64,000 bases of DNA from Methylorubrum suomiense (GTDB taxonomy: Bacteria; Pseudomonadota; Alphaproteobacteria; Rhizobiales; Beijerinckiaceae), in NCBI RefSeq assembly GCF_022179765.1, contig NZ_BPRE01000004.1, forward strand, positions 248,001 through 312,000. The letters run 5' to 3'. The notes beneath the pieces are model-generated. The model was not told the origin of the DNA. It saw only the letters and a program-made list of their open reading frames with translations, and searched no databases. The position numbers and the translations under genes are program-made. Positions 26,456-36,900 of this stretch are shown in pieces (the first letter of the stretch is position 1; each line of letters opens with the position of its first letter).

Positions 26456-28183
26456 ATGCGTGTTCTCTACGCCTCCGCCCTGCGGACGGCTCTCCTGGCG
26501 TTTGGCCTCTGGGCCGGTGCGCCGACGCTCGCCGTCGCCCATGAGGGGCACGACCACGGCAACGAGGCGCAGGCTCCGGCGGCGGCTACAGCGCCGCGCA
26601 GTACGTCGAGCACCGACGCGCTCGAATTGGTCGCCATCGTCCGAAGCGGCCGCTTGGCCGTGTTCCTCGACCGTGTGGGCACCAACGAGCCTGTGACGGA
26701 CGCCGTCGTCCGAGCCGAGACGCCGGACGGCTCCGTCACCGCCTCGCCCATGCCGGACGGCAGCTACGCGGTCGATGCACATTGGAGCCTGCACCCCGGC
26801 GAGCACGAGGTGCTCTTCACCGTGACCGCGGCAGGCTCAACCGACATGTTTCCGGTTACGTTGACGGTGCGGGAGGCACCGCCGCCGAAGTCTGAGGCGG
26901 GTGTCTCCGCGTGGGCATCCGGCCTCGCCGCGGCCCACGACTTTCAGCGCCACCTGAAGGAGGCCGACCCGCTGCCGCTGGCCATCGGCGGCACCGGCTT
27001 CCTTCTCGGCATCGCGGTCACGCTCCTGATGAAGGGGCGCCGTTACTTGCCGGCCACTGCCCTCGTCGCCCTCATCGTCGCCCTCGCGTTCGCGCCGCGC
27101 GCCTTCGCGGGCGAGGGGCACGGTCACGGGAGTGCCCCCGGATCGCAAACCACCATCATGGCCGCCCCGGCGCCGGGGGGACAGGACTTGGCGCGACGTC
27201 AACCGGACGGGTCGATCTTCGTGCCCAAGCCCACCCAGAGGGTACTGGCCGTGCGCACGGTGGTGACATCCTCCGACATCATGCGCCGCACCGTCGAGCT
27301 GCCGGGGCGCATCGTGCCCGATCCGAGTGCCAGCGGGGTCGTGCAGTCCTCGGTCGGCGGCCGGCTCTCGCCGCCGGAATCCGGGATCTTCCCGCGGCTC
27401 GGCACGCGGGTGCGCAAGGGCGAGGTGCTGGCCTACGTCACGCCGCCGGTGCAGGCGGTCGACGCCTCCGACATGCGCCAACGCCAGGGCGAACTCGACC
27501 AGCAGATCGCAGTCACCGAGCGACGGGTCGAACGTTACCGCAAGCTCGCACCGGGCGGCGCCGTATCGCAGGTGCAACTGGAGGACGCCCAGGCCGAGCT
27601 GAAGGGTCTGCTCGACCGCCGCGCCGCCCTCGACACAATCCGCCAGCAGCCCGAAGCACTCAAGGCGCCGGTCGACGGCGTGATCGCCGAGGCGACCGCC
27701 GTGGCCGGGCAGATGGCGAGCCCCGGCGTGCAGGTGTTCCAGATCGTCGACCCGACCCGCCTCTGGGTCGAGGCGCTGAGCTTCGACGCCCTCACCGGCG
27801 GCCAGCACGCCACCGCCCGCCTTGCCGACGGTCGCATGCTGCGCCTCGCCTACATGGGCGCAGGGCTCGCCGACCGCAGCCAAGCCGTGCCGATGCACTT
27901 CGCCGTCGAAGGCGCGCCGTCGGAATTGCGGACCGGGCAGTTCGTCACCGTGCTGGCCGCAACCGACGCACAGCAGAAGGGGTTGGCGCTTCCGCGCATG
28001 AGCGTGGTGCGTGGCGGCAACGGCCAAAGCATCGTCTATGAGCACACCGCGCCGGAGCGCTTCGAGCCCCGCGAGGTGCGGGTCGAGCCGCTCGATGCGG
28101 GGCAGGTTCTGGTCGTCTCCGGGCTCGCCGCGGGCAAGCGGATCGTGACCCAAGGCGCCGAACTCCTCAACCAGGTCCGCTGA
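26456..28183 (+). CDS. RND periplasmic adaptor with N-terminal membrane extension (paralog of the 4857-6596 gene)
   Basis: 575 aa. The layout matches its paralog: a signal peptide, then HEGHDHGNEAQ, a YtkA-like beta domain (ALELVAIVRSGRLAVFLDRV), two hydrophobic segments at about residues 175-190 and 195-220, a second His patch (GEGHGHGSAPG), then the adaptor core from about residue 245 (VELPGRIVPDPSASGVVQSS, hairpin ELDQQIAVTERRVERYRKLA, APVDGVIAEATAVAGQMASP). The His patches on both sides of the membrane segments suggest metal capture. It is 12 bases before its pump, exactly as in the first operon. Confidence 0.9.
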   Translation: MRVLYASALRTALLAFGLWAGAPTLAVAHEGHDHGNEAQAPAAATAPRSTSSTDALELVAIVRSGRLAVFLDRVGTNEPVTDAVVRAETPDGSVTASPMPDGSYAVDAHWSLHPGEHEVLFTVTAAGSTDMFPVTLTVREAPPPKSEAGVSAWASGLAAAHDFQRHLKEADPLPLAIGGTGFLLGIAVTLLMKGRRYLPATALVALIVALAFAPRAFAGEGHGHGSAPGSQTTIMAAPAPGGQDLARRQPDGSIFVPKPTQRVLAVRTVVTSSDIMRRTVELPGRIVPDPSASGVVQSSVGGRLSPPESGIFPRLGTRVRKGEVLAYVTPPVQAVDASDMRQRQGELDQQIAVTERRVERYRKLAPGGAVSQVQLEDAQAELKGLLDRRAALDTIRQQPEALKAPVDGVIAEATAVAGQMASPGVQVFQIVDPTRLWVEALSFDALTGGQHATARLADGRMLRLAYMGAGLADRSQAVPMHFAVEGAPSELRTGQFVTVLAATDAQQKGLALPRMSVVRGGNGQSIVYEHTAPERFEPREVRVEPLDAGQVLVVSGLAAGKRIVTQGAELLNQVR

Positions 28184-28195
28184 GGAGGCCAACCC

Positions 28196-31100
28196 GTGTT
28201 CACGCTCCTCGTCACGCAATCCCTGCGCAACCGCCTCCTCGTACTGGCGCTCGCCGCGGTGCTCGTCATCTACGGTGCCTTCACCGCGACCAAGCTTCCG
28301 GTCGACGTATTCCCGGACCTCAATCGGCCGACGGTGACGATCATGACCGAGGCCGAGGGACTCGCCCCCCAGGAGGTCGAGCAGCTCGTCACGTTCCCGG
28401 TCGAGACGCAGATGAACGGCCTGCCGGGCGTGACCCGGGTGCGTTCCGTGTCCGGCGTCGGCCTCTCGGTGATCTACGTCGAGTTCGACTGGGGCACCGA
28501 CATCTACCGCAACCGCCAGCAGGTCGCCGAGCGCCTCGCGATGGTGCGCCCGCAACTACCCCCAAACGTCAACCCGATGATGGGTCCGGTCTCCTCGATC
28601 ATGGGCCAGATCGTGATGGTCGCCCTCAACGGCGGCACGGTCTCGCCGATGCAATTGCGGGAACTCGCCGACTTCACCATCCGACCACGCCTGCTCTCGA
28701 TCCCCGGCGTCGCCCAGGTGATCCCGATGGGCGGCGAGGTGCGCCAGTTCCGCGTCGCGCCCCAGCCGACGGCCCTGCGGGCGCTCGGCGTCACCCACGG
28801 CCAACTGGAGACGGCGCTGGCTCAGTTCGGCACCAACACCGGCGGCGGCTTCACCGACCAGTACGCCCGCGAGTACCTGATCCGGAACCTCGGCCGGAGC
28901 ATGAGCCTCGACGACCTGCGCAACATGGTCGTCGCCACCGTCAACGGCCGACCGATCTACCTGCGGCAGGTGGCCGAGGTCTCCTTCGCGGCCCGGGTGA
29001 AGCGGGGTGATGCCGGTTACATGGGCGCGCCCGCGGTCGTGGTCTCGGTCGAGAAGCAGCCGGGCGTCGACACGGTGCGGCTCACCCGCGAGGTCGAGGC
29101 GGCCCTCGCGGAGATCACCGCCAGCCTGAACGCCTGCGGCCCCGACGCGGGCAAGGGCAGCTCGGATCGGACGGGTCCGTCCGTGGCCGAACCCGTCGGC
29201 GAGGCCTGCGCCTTTCGCGGCGTGCGCGCCGACCAGCTCATCTTCCGGCAGGCGAACTTCATCGAGACCTCGATACGCAACGTCGAGACGGTGCTGATGG
29301 AGGCCGTCGTCGTCGTCGCGGTGGTGCTGTTCGCCTTCCTCTTGAACGTGCGCACCACCGCGATCTCGCTCACGGCGATCCCGGTCTCGATCCTGGCGAC
29401 CGCGGTCGTGTTCCACCTCGCCGGGCTGTCGATCAATACGATGACCCTTGGCGGCCTCGCCATCGCCATCGGCGAACTCGTCGACGACGCGGTGGTCGAC
29501 GTCGAAAACATTTTTCGGAGACTCGGCGAGAACCGTAAAGCGGGTAACCCCAAAAGCGTCTTCACAGTCGTGGTAGAGGCCTCGAACGAGGTGCGCTCCG
29601 GCATCGTCTACGCCACTATGGTGATCGTGCTGGTGTTCGTGCCGCTCTTCGCCCTGTCGGGCATCGAGGGCCGGCTCTTCGCCCCGCTGGGTCAGGCCTA
29701 CATCGTCTCGATCCTGGCGAGCCTCCTCGTCTCCATCACCCTGACGCCGGTGCTGGCCTACTACCTGCTGCCGGGCCTCAAGCGACTGGAGGAGCATGAC
29801 AGCCGATTCCTCAAGTGGCTTAAGCGCGGGAACGCCGCCCTGCTGCGCGGCCTGCTCGGGCATGGCCGGCCGGTCATGGCGGTCGCCGGTCTGGCGGTGG
29901 CGGCGGCCGGGCTCGCGGCGACCTTCCTGCCACGCACCTTCCTGCCGCCGTTCAACGAGGGCTCGTTCACGGTCAACATGACCTTCAACCCCGGCATCTC
30001 GCTGGCCGAGAGCAACCGGATCGGACTGGTGGCGGAACGGCTGCTCCTGGAGATGCAGGACGTGAAGTCCATCGGTCGCCGCACCGGCCGGGCCGAGCTC
30101 GACGAGCACGCGGAAGGCGTCCACTCCTCCGACCTTGAGATCGACCTGAAGCCGGGGTCGCGACCCAAGCCCGAACTCGTCACCGACATCCGCGGGCGCC
30201 TCGCGGTGCTGCCCGTCAGCGTCAACGTCGGCCAGCCGATCTCGCACCGGCTCGACCACATGCTCTCGGGCGTGCGCGCCGAGATCGCGCTCAAGATCTT
30301 CGGCGAGGATCTCGACACCCTGCGCGCGCTCGCCGAGGACACGAGGGCGCGGCTCTCGGACATCCCCGGCCTCGCCGACCTCCAGGTCGAGAAGCAGGTG
30401 CTCATCCCCCAGTTGGAAATTCGCGTCGACTATGCCCGCGCGGCCCTCTACGGCGTCCAACCCGCGGCCCTGGTCGAGCAGTTGAGCCGCCTGTCGAACG
30501 GGCAGGTGGTCTCGCGGGTGGTGGACGGCTACCGCCGCTTCGACGTGGTGATGCGCCTCTCCGACACGATGCGCACGACCCAGCGCCTCGGCGACCTCCT
30601 CATCGAGACCCCGTCCGGCTGGGTGCCGGCCCGCCAGATCGCCGACATCCGCGAGACCGACGGGCCGAACCAGATCCTGCGCGAGAACGCCCGGCGCCGC
30701 ATCGTCGTGCAGGCCAACACCCAACCCGGCTCCGACATGGGAAAGATCGTCCAGGCCATCCAGGAGAAGGTCGCCGCGGCGAACTTGCCCAACGGGTACG
30801 CCACGAGCCTGGAGGGCTCTTTCCAGGCCCAGGCAGAGGCGAGCCGGACCATCGGCCTGCTGTCGCTGCTCTCCCTCGCCCTGGTCTTCGCGCTGCTCTA
30901 CTCCCGTTACCGCTCGGTCGTCTTCACGCTGATCATCCTAGGCAGCATCCCGCTCGCCCTGATCGGCTCGGTGGCCGCCCTTTGGATAGCCGGGCAGCCA
31001 CTCTCGGTCGCCTCGATGATCGGCTTCATCACGCTGACCGGCATCGCCACCCGCAACGGCATCCTCAAGATCAGCCACTACCTGAACCTGGCGATCCACG

Positions 31101-31423
31101 AGGGCATGCCGTTCGGGCGCGACCTCGTCATCCGCGGCAGCTTGGAGCGGCTGGCGCCGGTCCTGATGACGGCGCTCTCGGCGGGCGTCGCCCTGGTGCC
31201 GCTGATGATCGGCGCCGACGCGCCGGGCAAGGAGATCCTGCACCCCGTGGCGGTGACGATCTTCGGCGGCCTGATCAGTGCGACGCTGCTCGACACCGTG
31301 CTGACCCCGGTGCTGTTCCTGACCTTCGGCCGCAAGCCCCTGGAGCGGCTGCGGGACGAGGCCCGTCACCGCCCCGAGGCTTCACCCGAGGCACCGAGAA
31401 GTTCGCCCGTCGAGGCGTTCTGA
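28196..31423 (+). CDS. heavy-metal efflux RND transporter, second copy
   Basis: 1075 aa, a close paralog of the pump at 1695-4844, with the same TM4 signature ([18 protein letters not shown]) and the same [18 protein letters not shown] region. It carries about 26 extra residues near position 310-336, between [10 protein letters not shown] and [13 protein letters not shown]. The extra segment holds two cysteines ([11 protein letters not shown] and GEACAF). The paralog has only [10 protein letters not shown] there. The insert lies in the first periplasmic region before TM2, where it could affect substrate entry. The HME group and metal are uncertain. No outer-membrane factor is adjacent. Confidence 0.93.
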   Translation: MFTLLVTQSLRNRLLVLALAAVLVIYGAFTATKLPVDVFPDLNRPTVTIMTEAEGLAPQEVEQLVTFPVETQMNGLPGVTRVRSVSGVGLSVIYVEFDWGTDIYRNRQQVAERLAMVRPQLPPNVNPMMGPVSSIMGQIVMVALNGGTVSPMQLRELADFTIRPRLLSIPGVAQVIPMGGEVRQFRVAPQPTALRALGVTHGQLETALAQFGTNTGGGFTDQYAREYLIRNLGRSMSLDDLRNMVVATVNGRPIYLRQVAEVSFAARVKRGDAGYMGAPAVVVSVEKQPGVDTVRLTREVEAALAEITASLNACGPDAGKGSSDRTGPSVAEPVGEACAFRGVRADQLIFRQANFIETSIRNVETVLMEAVVVVAVVLFAFLLNVRTTAISLTAIPVSILATAVVFHLAGLSINTMTLGGLAIAIGELVDDAVVDVENIFRRLGENRKAGNPKSVFTVVVEASNEVRSGIVYATMVIVLVFVPLFALSGIEGRLFAPLGQAYIVSILASLLVSITLTPVLAYYLLPGLKRLEEHDSRFLKWLKRGNAALLRGLLGHGRPVMAVAGLAVAAAGLAATFLPRTFLPPFNEGSFTVNMTFNPGISLAESNRIGLVAERLLLEMQDVKSIGRRTGRAELDEHAEGVHSSDLEIDLKPGSRPKPELVTDIRGRLAVLPVSVNVGQPISHRLDHMLSGVRAEIALKIFGEDLDTLRALAEDTRARLSDIPGLADLQVEKQVLIPQLEIRVDYARAALYGVQPAALVEQLSRLSNGQVVSRVVDGYRRFDVVMRLSDTMRTTQRLGDLLIETPSGWVPARQIADIRETDGPNQILRENARRRIVVQANTQPGSDMGKIVQAIQEKVAAANLPNGYATSLEGSFQAQAEASRTIGLLSLLSLALVFALLYSRYRSVVFTLIILGSIPLALIGSVAALWIAGQPLSVASMIGFITLTGIATRNGILKISHYLNLAIHEGMPFGRDLVIRGSLERLAPVLMTALSAGVALVPLMIGADAPGKEILHPVAVTIFGGLISATLLDTVLTPVLFLTFGRKPLERLRDEARHRPEASPEAPRSSPVEAF

Positions 31424-31455
31424 GACCTTCCCGACCCCCGAGAAAGGACATCGTC

Positions 31456-31821
31456 ATGCGCTCCCCCTTCCGCCTCGCCGTCGTTGCCGTCGCCATCGCC
31501 CTCGCGTCGCCCTGCCTCGCCGCCGGCCCGAACGGCGGCCAGACGACGGTCGCCGATGGACATCCCGTCGAGTTCGTCGCGACCGAGACCGGCATCACCT
31601 TCTTCGTGACCGGTGAGGACGGCAAGCCGGTCGAGACCGCCGGCCTCTCGGCCAAGGCATTCGTGCAGGTCGGAGGCAAGACGGAGACGCTGACCCTGAA
31701 GCCGGGGGCGCCGAACAAGCTCATGGCCGACCTTAAGGCCCCGCTGGCGGCGGGAGCGAAGGTCGTGCTGTCCGCGAAGATGCACGGGCACAACATCCAG
31801 GCGCGGTTCGAGAAGCAGTAG
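31456..31821 (+). CDS. small periplasmic protein of the RND operon (paralog of 1311-1676)
   Basis: 121 aa with a signal peptide at about residues 1-22. The mature domain begins AGPNGGQTTVADGHPVEFVA and contains FFVTGEDGKPVETAGLSAKA, VQVGGKTETLTL and a C-terminal KMHGHNIQARFEK. It has the same length and position as its paralog, 32 bases after the pump stop, with AGAAAGGA before the ATG. Function is unknown. A periplasmic accessory to the pump is the simplest reading. Confidence 0.75.
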   Translation: MRSPFRLAVVAVAIALASPCLAAGPNGGQTTVADGHPVEFVATETGITFFVTGEDGKPVETAGLSAKAFVQVGGKTETLTLKPGAPNKLMADLKAPLAAGAKVVLSAKMHGHNIQARFEKQ

Positions 31822-31841
31822 GGCCGTCGGTGGGGCGGCCC
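31821..31841. terminator. possible hairpin terminator between convergent operons
   Basis: GGGCCG-TCGGTGGGG-CGGCCC lies directly after the stop of the 121-aa protein, in the 66-base space between two convergent operons. There is no T-run, so it is only a candidate. Confidence 0.3.
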
Positions 31842-31887
31842 GTGCGGTTCCTTCCGCGCAGGCCGCCTCGGCCCGGCTACCTCCGGG

Positions 31888-32058
31888 TCAGGACAAATGG
31901 CCCAGGAGCACCAGGAAGCCCAGGAGCAGGAAGCACACCGCCAGCACCTTGACGAGGTCGCGTCCCGCCCGCCTTCTGACGTGCGGACGGGCACGACGCC
32001 TGCCGCGCGGCTTGGACTCCCATCTCTCGATTTCCCGGGCCAGCTTCTTGCCTACCAT
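31888..32058 (-). CDS. 56-aa basic single-pass membrane protein after the CDF gene
   Basis: The protein begins MVGKKLAREIERWESKPRG and continues with a basic stretch (RRRARPHVRRRAGRD) and one TM segment (VLAVCFLLLGFLVLLGHLS) to the end. The ATG at 32058 is 12 bases after the CDF stop, whose TGAGG supplies the RBS, so it is coupled to the CDF gene. The basic RPHV stretch plus TM is shared with the 72-aa protein at 16000-16218. It may be a small regulator or partner of the transporter. Function unknown. Confidence 0.65.
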   Translation of the reverse strand: MVGKKLAREIERWESKPRGRRRARPHVRRRAGRDLVKVLAVCFLLLGFLVLLGHLS

Positions 32059-32070
32059 GGCCGCGCCGCC

Positions 32071-33012
32071 TCAGACGGGAAGGTGCGGGAACTCCGCGGA
32101 GAGTGCCTCGTCCTCGACCTGGACGGTGACGTGCTCGATGCCGTGCCGCTCCTTCATTAGGCCCCGCACGGCACGGATCACCGCCGGCCCGCCGGCGACG
32201 TCGTCGACCACCACGTGCCCGCTCATCGCGTCGAAGCCCGACGTCAACGTCCAGGCATGCAGGTCGTAGGCGCGGCGCACCCCCGGCATCGCCTCGATCT
32301 CGGTCTTCAGGGCGGCGAGGTCCACGCCGGGAGGCGTGCCCTCCAACAGGATGTGAAGGGCTTCGCTCAGCAGTCGCCAGGTCCGGGGTACGATGAACAG
32401 GCCTATGCCGGCGCCGATGAGAGGATCGACCCAGGTCCAGCCCGTGCCCATCACCACGAGGGCCGCGAGGATGACGCCGACCGAGCCCAGCATGTCCGAA
32501 AAGACTTCGAAGTAGGCGCCCTTCACGTTGAGGCTCTCGGACGAGCCGCCCGACAGCAGCTTCATGCTGGCGAGGTTCACGCCCAGCCCAACCAGCGCCA
32601 CCAGCATCATCGGCCAGCCGAGGATCTCGGTCGGCTCCACGAAGCGCCGATAGGCCTCGTAGAGGATGTAGGCGGTGACCCCGAGCAGCACGACGGCGTT
32701 GGCGAGCGCCGCGAGGATCTCGAAGCGCATATACCCGAAGCTCTTGCCCGCCGTCGGCGCCTTGGCCGCGTAGTGAATGGCGAGCAACGCCAGGGCGAGG
32801 CCGCCGGCGTCCGTGACCATGTGCGCGGCATCCGCCAGGAGCGCGAGGCTGCCGGTGAGCAGGCCGCCGACGACCTCGGCGAACATGTAGGTCAAGGTCA
32901 GCCCGAGCGCCCAGGCGAGGCGTCCCTTGTTGCGGGCCGCAGCCGAGCCCGAGGGAATGCCGCCGCCGTGCGAATGCCCATGGCCGCCGCCGTGTGCGTG
33001 TCCGTGTCCCAT
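32071..33012 (-). CDS. CDF cation efflux protein (CzcD/ZitB type)
   Basis: 313 aa. The N-terminal His-rich tail is GHGHAHGGGHGHSHGGG. Six TM segments follow, with the zinc-site motif LLADAAHMVTDAGGL in TM2 and VDPLIGAGIGLFIVPRTW near TM5/6, and a C-terminal cytoplasmic domain with LHAWTLTSGFDAMSGHVVVD. CDF proteins exchange Zn2+, Cd2+ or Co2+ for protons, exporting metal from the cytoplasm. It follows the czc genes in the same direction by 42 bases, so it is probably part of that operon and supplies periplasmic metal for CzcCBA-type export. Confidence 0.92.
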   Translation of the reverse strand: MGHGHAHGGGHGHSHGGGIPSGSAAARNKGRLAWALGLTLTYMFAEVVGGLLTGSLALLADAAHMVTDAGGLALALLAIHYAAKAPTAGKSFGYMRFEILAALANAVVLLGVTAYILYEAYRRFVEPTEILGWPMMLVALVGLGVNLASMKLLSGGSSESLNVKGAYFEVFSDMLGSVGVILAALVVMGTGWTWVDPLIGAGIGLFIVPRTWRLLSEALHILLEGTPPGVDLAALKTEIEAMPGVRRAYDLHAWTLTSGFDAMSGHVVVDDVAGGPAVIRAVRGLMKERHGIEHVTVQVEDEALSAEFPHLPV

Positions 33013-33054
33013 ATGCCGATCCCAGGTTTGCGATGATGTGTCCGACCGCGGGTT

Positions 33055-33597
33055 TCAGGGCGCGATTCCGCCGATCAGGTCGGCCACGTGTGCGCCAGCC
33101 GGATGCCCGGCCTCGACGTGGTGCGTCCCGGAACAGGCCTGGTATCCGGGGCCGAACGTCGTCATGACGAGTTCGCGCCGTCCGTCCGCGGTTTCGCGGC
33201 TGGCCAGCAGCGCCTGCCCACCGGGCCAGAGTTCCGCATCCGCCGTCGGTCCCGGCTCGGGTTCGCCGTAACGGCGAACGCCTTCGTCGTGGATGGCCCG
33301 ACGCGCTTTCGCGAGGTCGTCGCCGGAGAGTGGCACGCCGACCCAGACCACCTGCTGCAGCCCCTCGGTCCGGCAGATCACCAGGATGACCTCGGCCGTC
33401 CCGGGTCCCGTGGCCGGCCGCCAACCCTGCGGGTAGTACAGGGCCGTCAAGTTCGCCTCGCGGTCGACCTTCAGCGGACGGGGCACTTCGGAGAGCGGTC
33501 CCCACGCAAGGCCGAACGGCGCCTCGCCCGCATCGGCGGCGAGGGCCGGGACGACCGCGAATGCGGCCGCGTGAAGGACGCGCAGGTGCCACCTCAT
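33055..33597 (-). CDS. uncharacterised periplasmic protein of the czc operon
   Basis: 180 aa with a signal peptide at about residues 1-21 (AAAFAVVPALAADA). I do not recognise the family. The visible pattern is FGLAWGPLSEVPRPL, TALYYPQGWRPATGPGTAEV and later HDEGVRRYGEPEP, ending with ACSGTHHVEAGHPAG, which has one cysteine and several histidines. It reads as a compact soluble domain. It lies between the 117-aa gene (27 bases upstream) and the CDF gene on the same strand, so it is co-transcribed with metal efflux genes. Confidence 0.7.
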   Translation of the reverse strand: MRWHLRVLHAAAFAVVPALAADAGEAPFGLAWGPLSEVPRPLKVDREANLTALYYPQGWRPATGPGTAEVILVICRTEGLQQVVWVGVPLSGDDLAKARRAIHDEGVRRYGEPEPGPTADAELWPGGQALLASRETADGRRELVMTTFGPGYQACSGTHHVEAGHPAGAHVADLIGGIAP

Positions 33598-33624
33598 CGC
33601 TCGGTCTCCCGTCGGACCCGGTTC

Positions 33625-33978
33625 CTAGGACGCGGGTCCACGCAGTCGGTGGTAGAGGGCACGAACCGCGTCCGAGTAATCGGTGGCCGGATTGGCCGCG
33701 CAGAACGTGCGTAGGAAGTCCGCCTGGGCGGCCAAGGGCATGGAGGGCGGCGCGAGGTCCAAGCCCTCGTCGACCCCGTCCGGCGCCCGGATCAGCGCGC
33801 CGCTCATGAACCCCTGCGCCCAGGCGAAGTAGTCGCGCTCCATGGCTGGCTGCGCCGCGGCATCCGCGCCGAACCGGGCACAGGAGGCGGCACCGATGCC
33901 GACGATCTTGGTCGGCTCGGCCTGAACGGCCATGGTCAAGCCGAACCACACGAGCATGCCCGACCGGACCCTTCCCAT
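33625..33978 (-). CDS. small secreted protein of the czc operon
   Basis: 117 aa with a signal peptide at about residues 1-20 (ending in VQA). The mature part has IGAASCARFGADAAAQPAME, YFAWAQGFMSGALIRAP and FLRTFCAANPATDYSDAVRAL, with two cysteines likely to pair. The WAQGFMSG, then FC-x-x-NP, layout resembles small all-helical proteins of the Rap1a/Tai-like or HdeA-like kind, but I cannot assign it firmly. It starts 5 bases after the czcA stop, so it belongs to the operon. Confidence 0.65.
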   Translation of the reverse strand: MGRVRSGMLVWFGLTMAVQAEPTKIVGIGAASCARFGADAAAQPAMERDYFAWAQGFMSGALIRAPDGVDEGLDLAPPSMPLAAQADFLRTFCAANPATDYSDAVRALYHRLRGPAS

Positions 33979-33983
33979 CGGGG

Positions 33984-36900
33984 CTACTCCGCCGCCTTGA
34001 GTTGGCGAGGAACCGACGGCGCCGGGCGCTCAGCCGCTGCCGTGGTCTCGACCCTGCCGAAGCGCGCGTACAGGGCCGGCAGGACGACCAAGGTCAGCAA
34101 GGTGGCGCTGATCAGGCCACCGATGACCACGGTCGCGAGCGGCCGCTGGATCTCGGCGCCGGTTTCCGTGGCGATGGCCATCGGCACGAAGCCGAGCGAG
34201 GCGACGAGCGCCGTCATCGCCACCGGCCGCAGCCGGATCATGGCGCCTTCGAGGATGGCCTCGCGCTTGGGCCGTCCCTCGGCGACGAGTTGCTTGATGA
34301 AGGTCAGCATCACGAGGCCGTTCAGCACCGCCACGCCCGAGAGCGCGATGAACCCGACCGCCGCCGGCACCGAGATGGGCATGCCCCGCAGCCACAGCGC
34401 CGCGATGCCGCCGGTCAGGGCCAGGGGCACCGCGCTGAACACCAGCAGGGCGTCCCGGGGCGAGCCCAGCGCCGAGTAGAGCAGCAGGAAGATGAGGAAG
34501 AAGCAGACCGGCACCACGATCATGAGACGTTGCTTGGCGGAGGCGAGGTTCTCGAACTGGCCACCCCAGGTGACGTAGTAACCGGACGGAAGCTGGACCT
34601 GTGCGGCGACCTTTCCTTGCGCCTCCGCCACCAGCGAGCCGATGTCGCGGCCGCGCACGTTGGCCGTCACCACGACCCGACGCTTGCCGTTCTCGCGCGA
34701 GATCTGGTTCGGCCCCTCGGTCACCGAGAACGACGCCACCTGCTTGAGCAGGACCGAACTCGCCCGTCCGTTCAGCCCCGGAGGAAGCGGCACCGGGATG
34801 TTCTCCAATGCCTCGCGGTCCTCGCGCACCTTGTCGTTCAGGCGCACGACGATGGGGAAGCGCCGGTCGCCCTCGAACACCACGCCGGCATCCTTGCCGC
34901 CGATGGCCGCGCCGATGACCTCCTGGATGGCGCCGACGCTGAGCCCGTAGCGGGCGGCCTCGGCCTTGTTGATCTTGATTTCCAGGAACGGCAGGCCGGC
35001 GGTCTGCTCGACCTTGACGTCCTCGGCCCCGGTGATGCCGCGCAGCACCTGGGCGACCTGATTGGCCGCCTTGAGCATCGGCTCGAACTCCTCGCCGAAC
35101 ACCTTCACGGCGAGGTCGCCGCGGGTGCCGGCCAAGAGCTCGTTGAAACGCAGCTGGATCGGCTGGGAGAACTCGTAGACGTTGCCGGCGAGTTCGCCGA
35201 CCGCCTTCTCGATCTGCTCCTGCAGGTCCGCCTTGGACAGGCTCGGGTCGGGCCATTCCTCCTGAGGCTTCAGGATGACGAAAGTGTCCGACGAGTTCGG
35301 CGGCATCGGGTCCGATGCGACCTCCGCCGTGCCGGTTTTCGAGAAGACGTAGGCAACCTGCGGGAATTTTGACACGGCCTGCTCGACCTTCAGCTGCATC
35401 GCTTGGGACTGGGTCAGCGAGGTCGAGGGGATGCGTGTGGCGTTGAGCGCGATGCTTTTCTCGTCGAGCTGCGGGATGAACTCGGTGCCCAGGCGTGTGG
35501 AGAGGATTCCCGCACCGACGAGGAGCAGGAGCGCTCCGACGACGAAGGCGACGGGCGCGCGGACCGCAGCGGCCAGCACCGGGCGGTAGGCTGCCTTGAA
35601 CGCACGGATGATGAAGTTGTCTTCCTCGGTGACCTTGCCGGTGATGACGATGGAAATCAGGGCGGGCACGAAAGTCAGCGAGAGGACGAAGGCGGCCACG
35701 AGCGCGATGATGACTGTCAGCGCCATCGGCTCGAACATCTTGCCCTCCACCCCGGTGAAGGTCAGGAGCGGGACGTAGACCAGGATGATGATGGCCTGCC
35801 CGTAGAGGGAGGGCTTGATCATCTCCTCGGCCGAGGCCCGCACCGTCTGCAGGCGCTCCTCGGTGTCGAGGCTCCGCCCGAGTTCGTGCTGCTTCTCGGC
35901 GAGGTGCCGCAGGGCGTTCTCGGTGATGATGACCGCCCCGTCGACGATCAGGCCGAAGTCGAGCGCGCCGAGGCTCATCAGGTTGGCCGAGATCTTCGCC
36001 TCGACCATCCCGGTCATGGTCATCAGCATGGCGACCGGGATGACGAGCGCCGTGATGATGGCCGCGCGGATGTTGCCGAGCAGCAGGAACAGGATGACGA
36101 TGACGAGGGCGGCGCCCTCGGACAGGTTCTTGGCCACGGTCTTGATGGTGGCTTCGACGAGGCGGGTACGGTCGAGGACGGTCTGCACCTCGACCCCCGG
36201 CGGCAGCGACTTGCGGATCTGCTCCATGCGTGCGTCGACCGCGGCGGCGACCTTACGGCTGTTGTCTCCGATCAACATCAGGGCCGTGCCGATCACGACC
36301 TCCTGGCCGTTCTCGCTGCCGGAGCCGGTGCGCAAGTCCTTTCCGATGCGGACCTCGGCGATGTCCCGGATGCGCACCGGGACGCCGGCACGGGTGGCGA
36401 CGACCACGTCGCCGATCTCGTCCATGCTCTCCAGGCGCCCGGCGGCGCGAACGACGTAGCCCTCGCCGTTGTCCTCCAGGTAGCGGGCGCCCTGGTTGGC
36501 GTTGTTCGTCTCCAGGGCGCGGGCGACGTCACCGAAGGACAGGTCGCGGGCGGCGAGCTTCGTTGGGTCCGGCTGGACGTGGTACTGCTTCTCGAAGCCG
36601 CCGATGCCGTCGATGCCGGCGACCCCCGGGACCGTCTTGATCTGTGGGCGGATGATCCAGTCCTGGACCGTGCGCAGGTAGGCGGTCTGCTCCAGTTCCG
36701 TCCTGAGGCTCTGACCTTCCGGCGTCAGGTAGCTGCCGTCCGGCTGCCAACCGGGCTTACCCGCGGCCGAGACCTGGCGCTCGCCCGGCTTGGCGTAGTG
36801 GATCGACCACATGTAGATCTCGCCCAGGCCGGTCGAGATCGGGCCCATGGCGGGCTCGGCGCCGGGCGGCAGGTCCTGCTTCACCTGCGAGAGGCGTTCG

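Noticed and set aside
28556..30724. Long minus-strand frame opposite the second RND pump
   Set aside because: Same mirror effect. No RBS and no recognisable domain.
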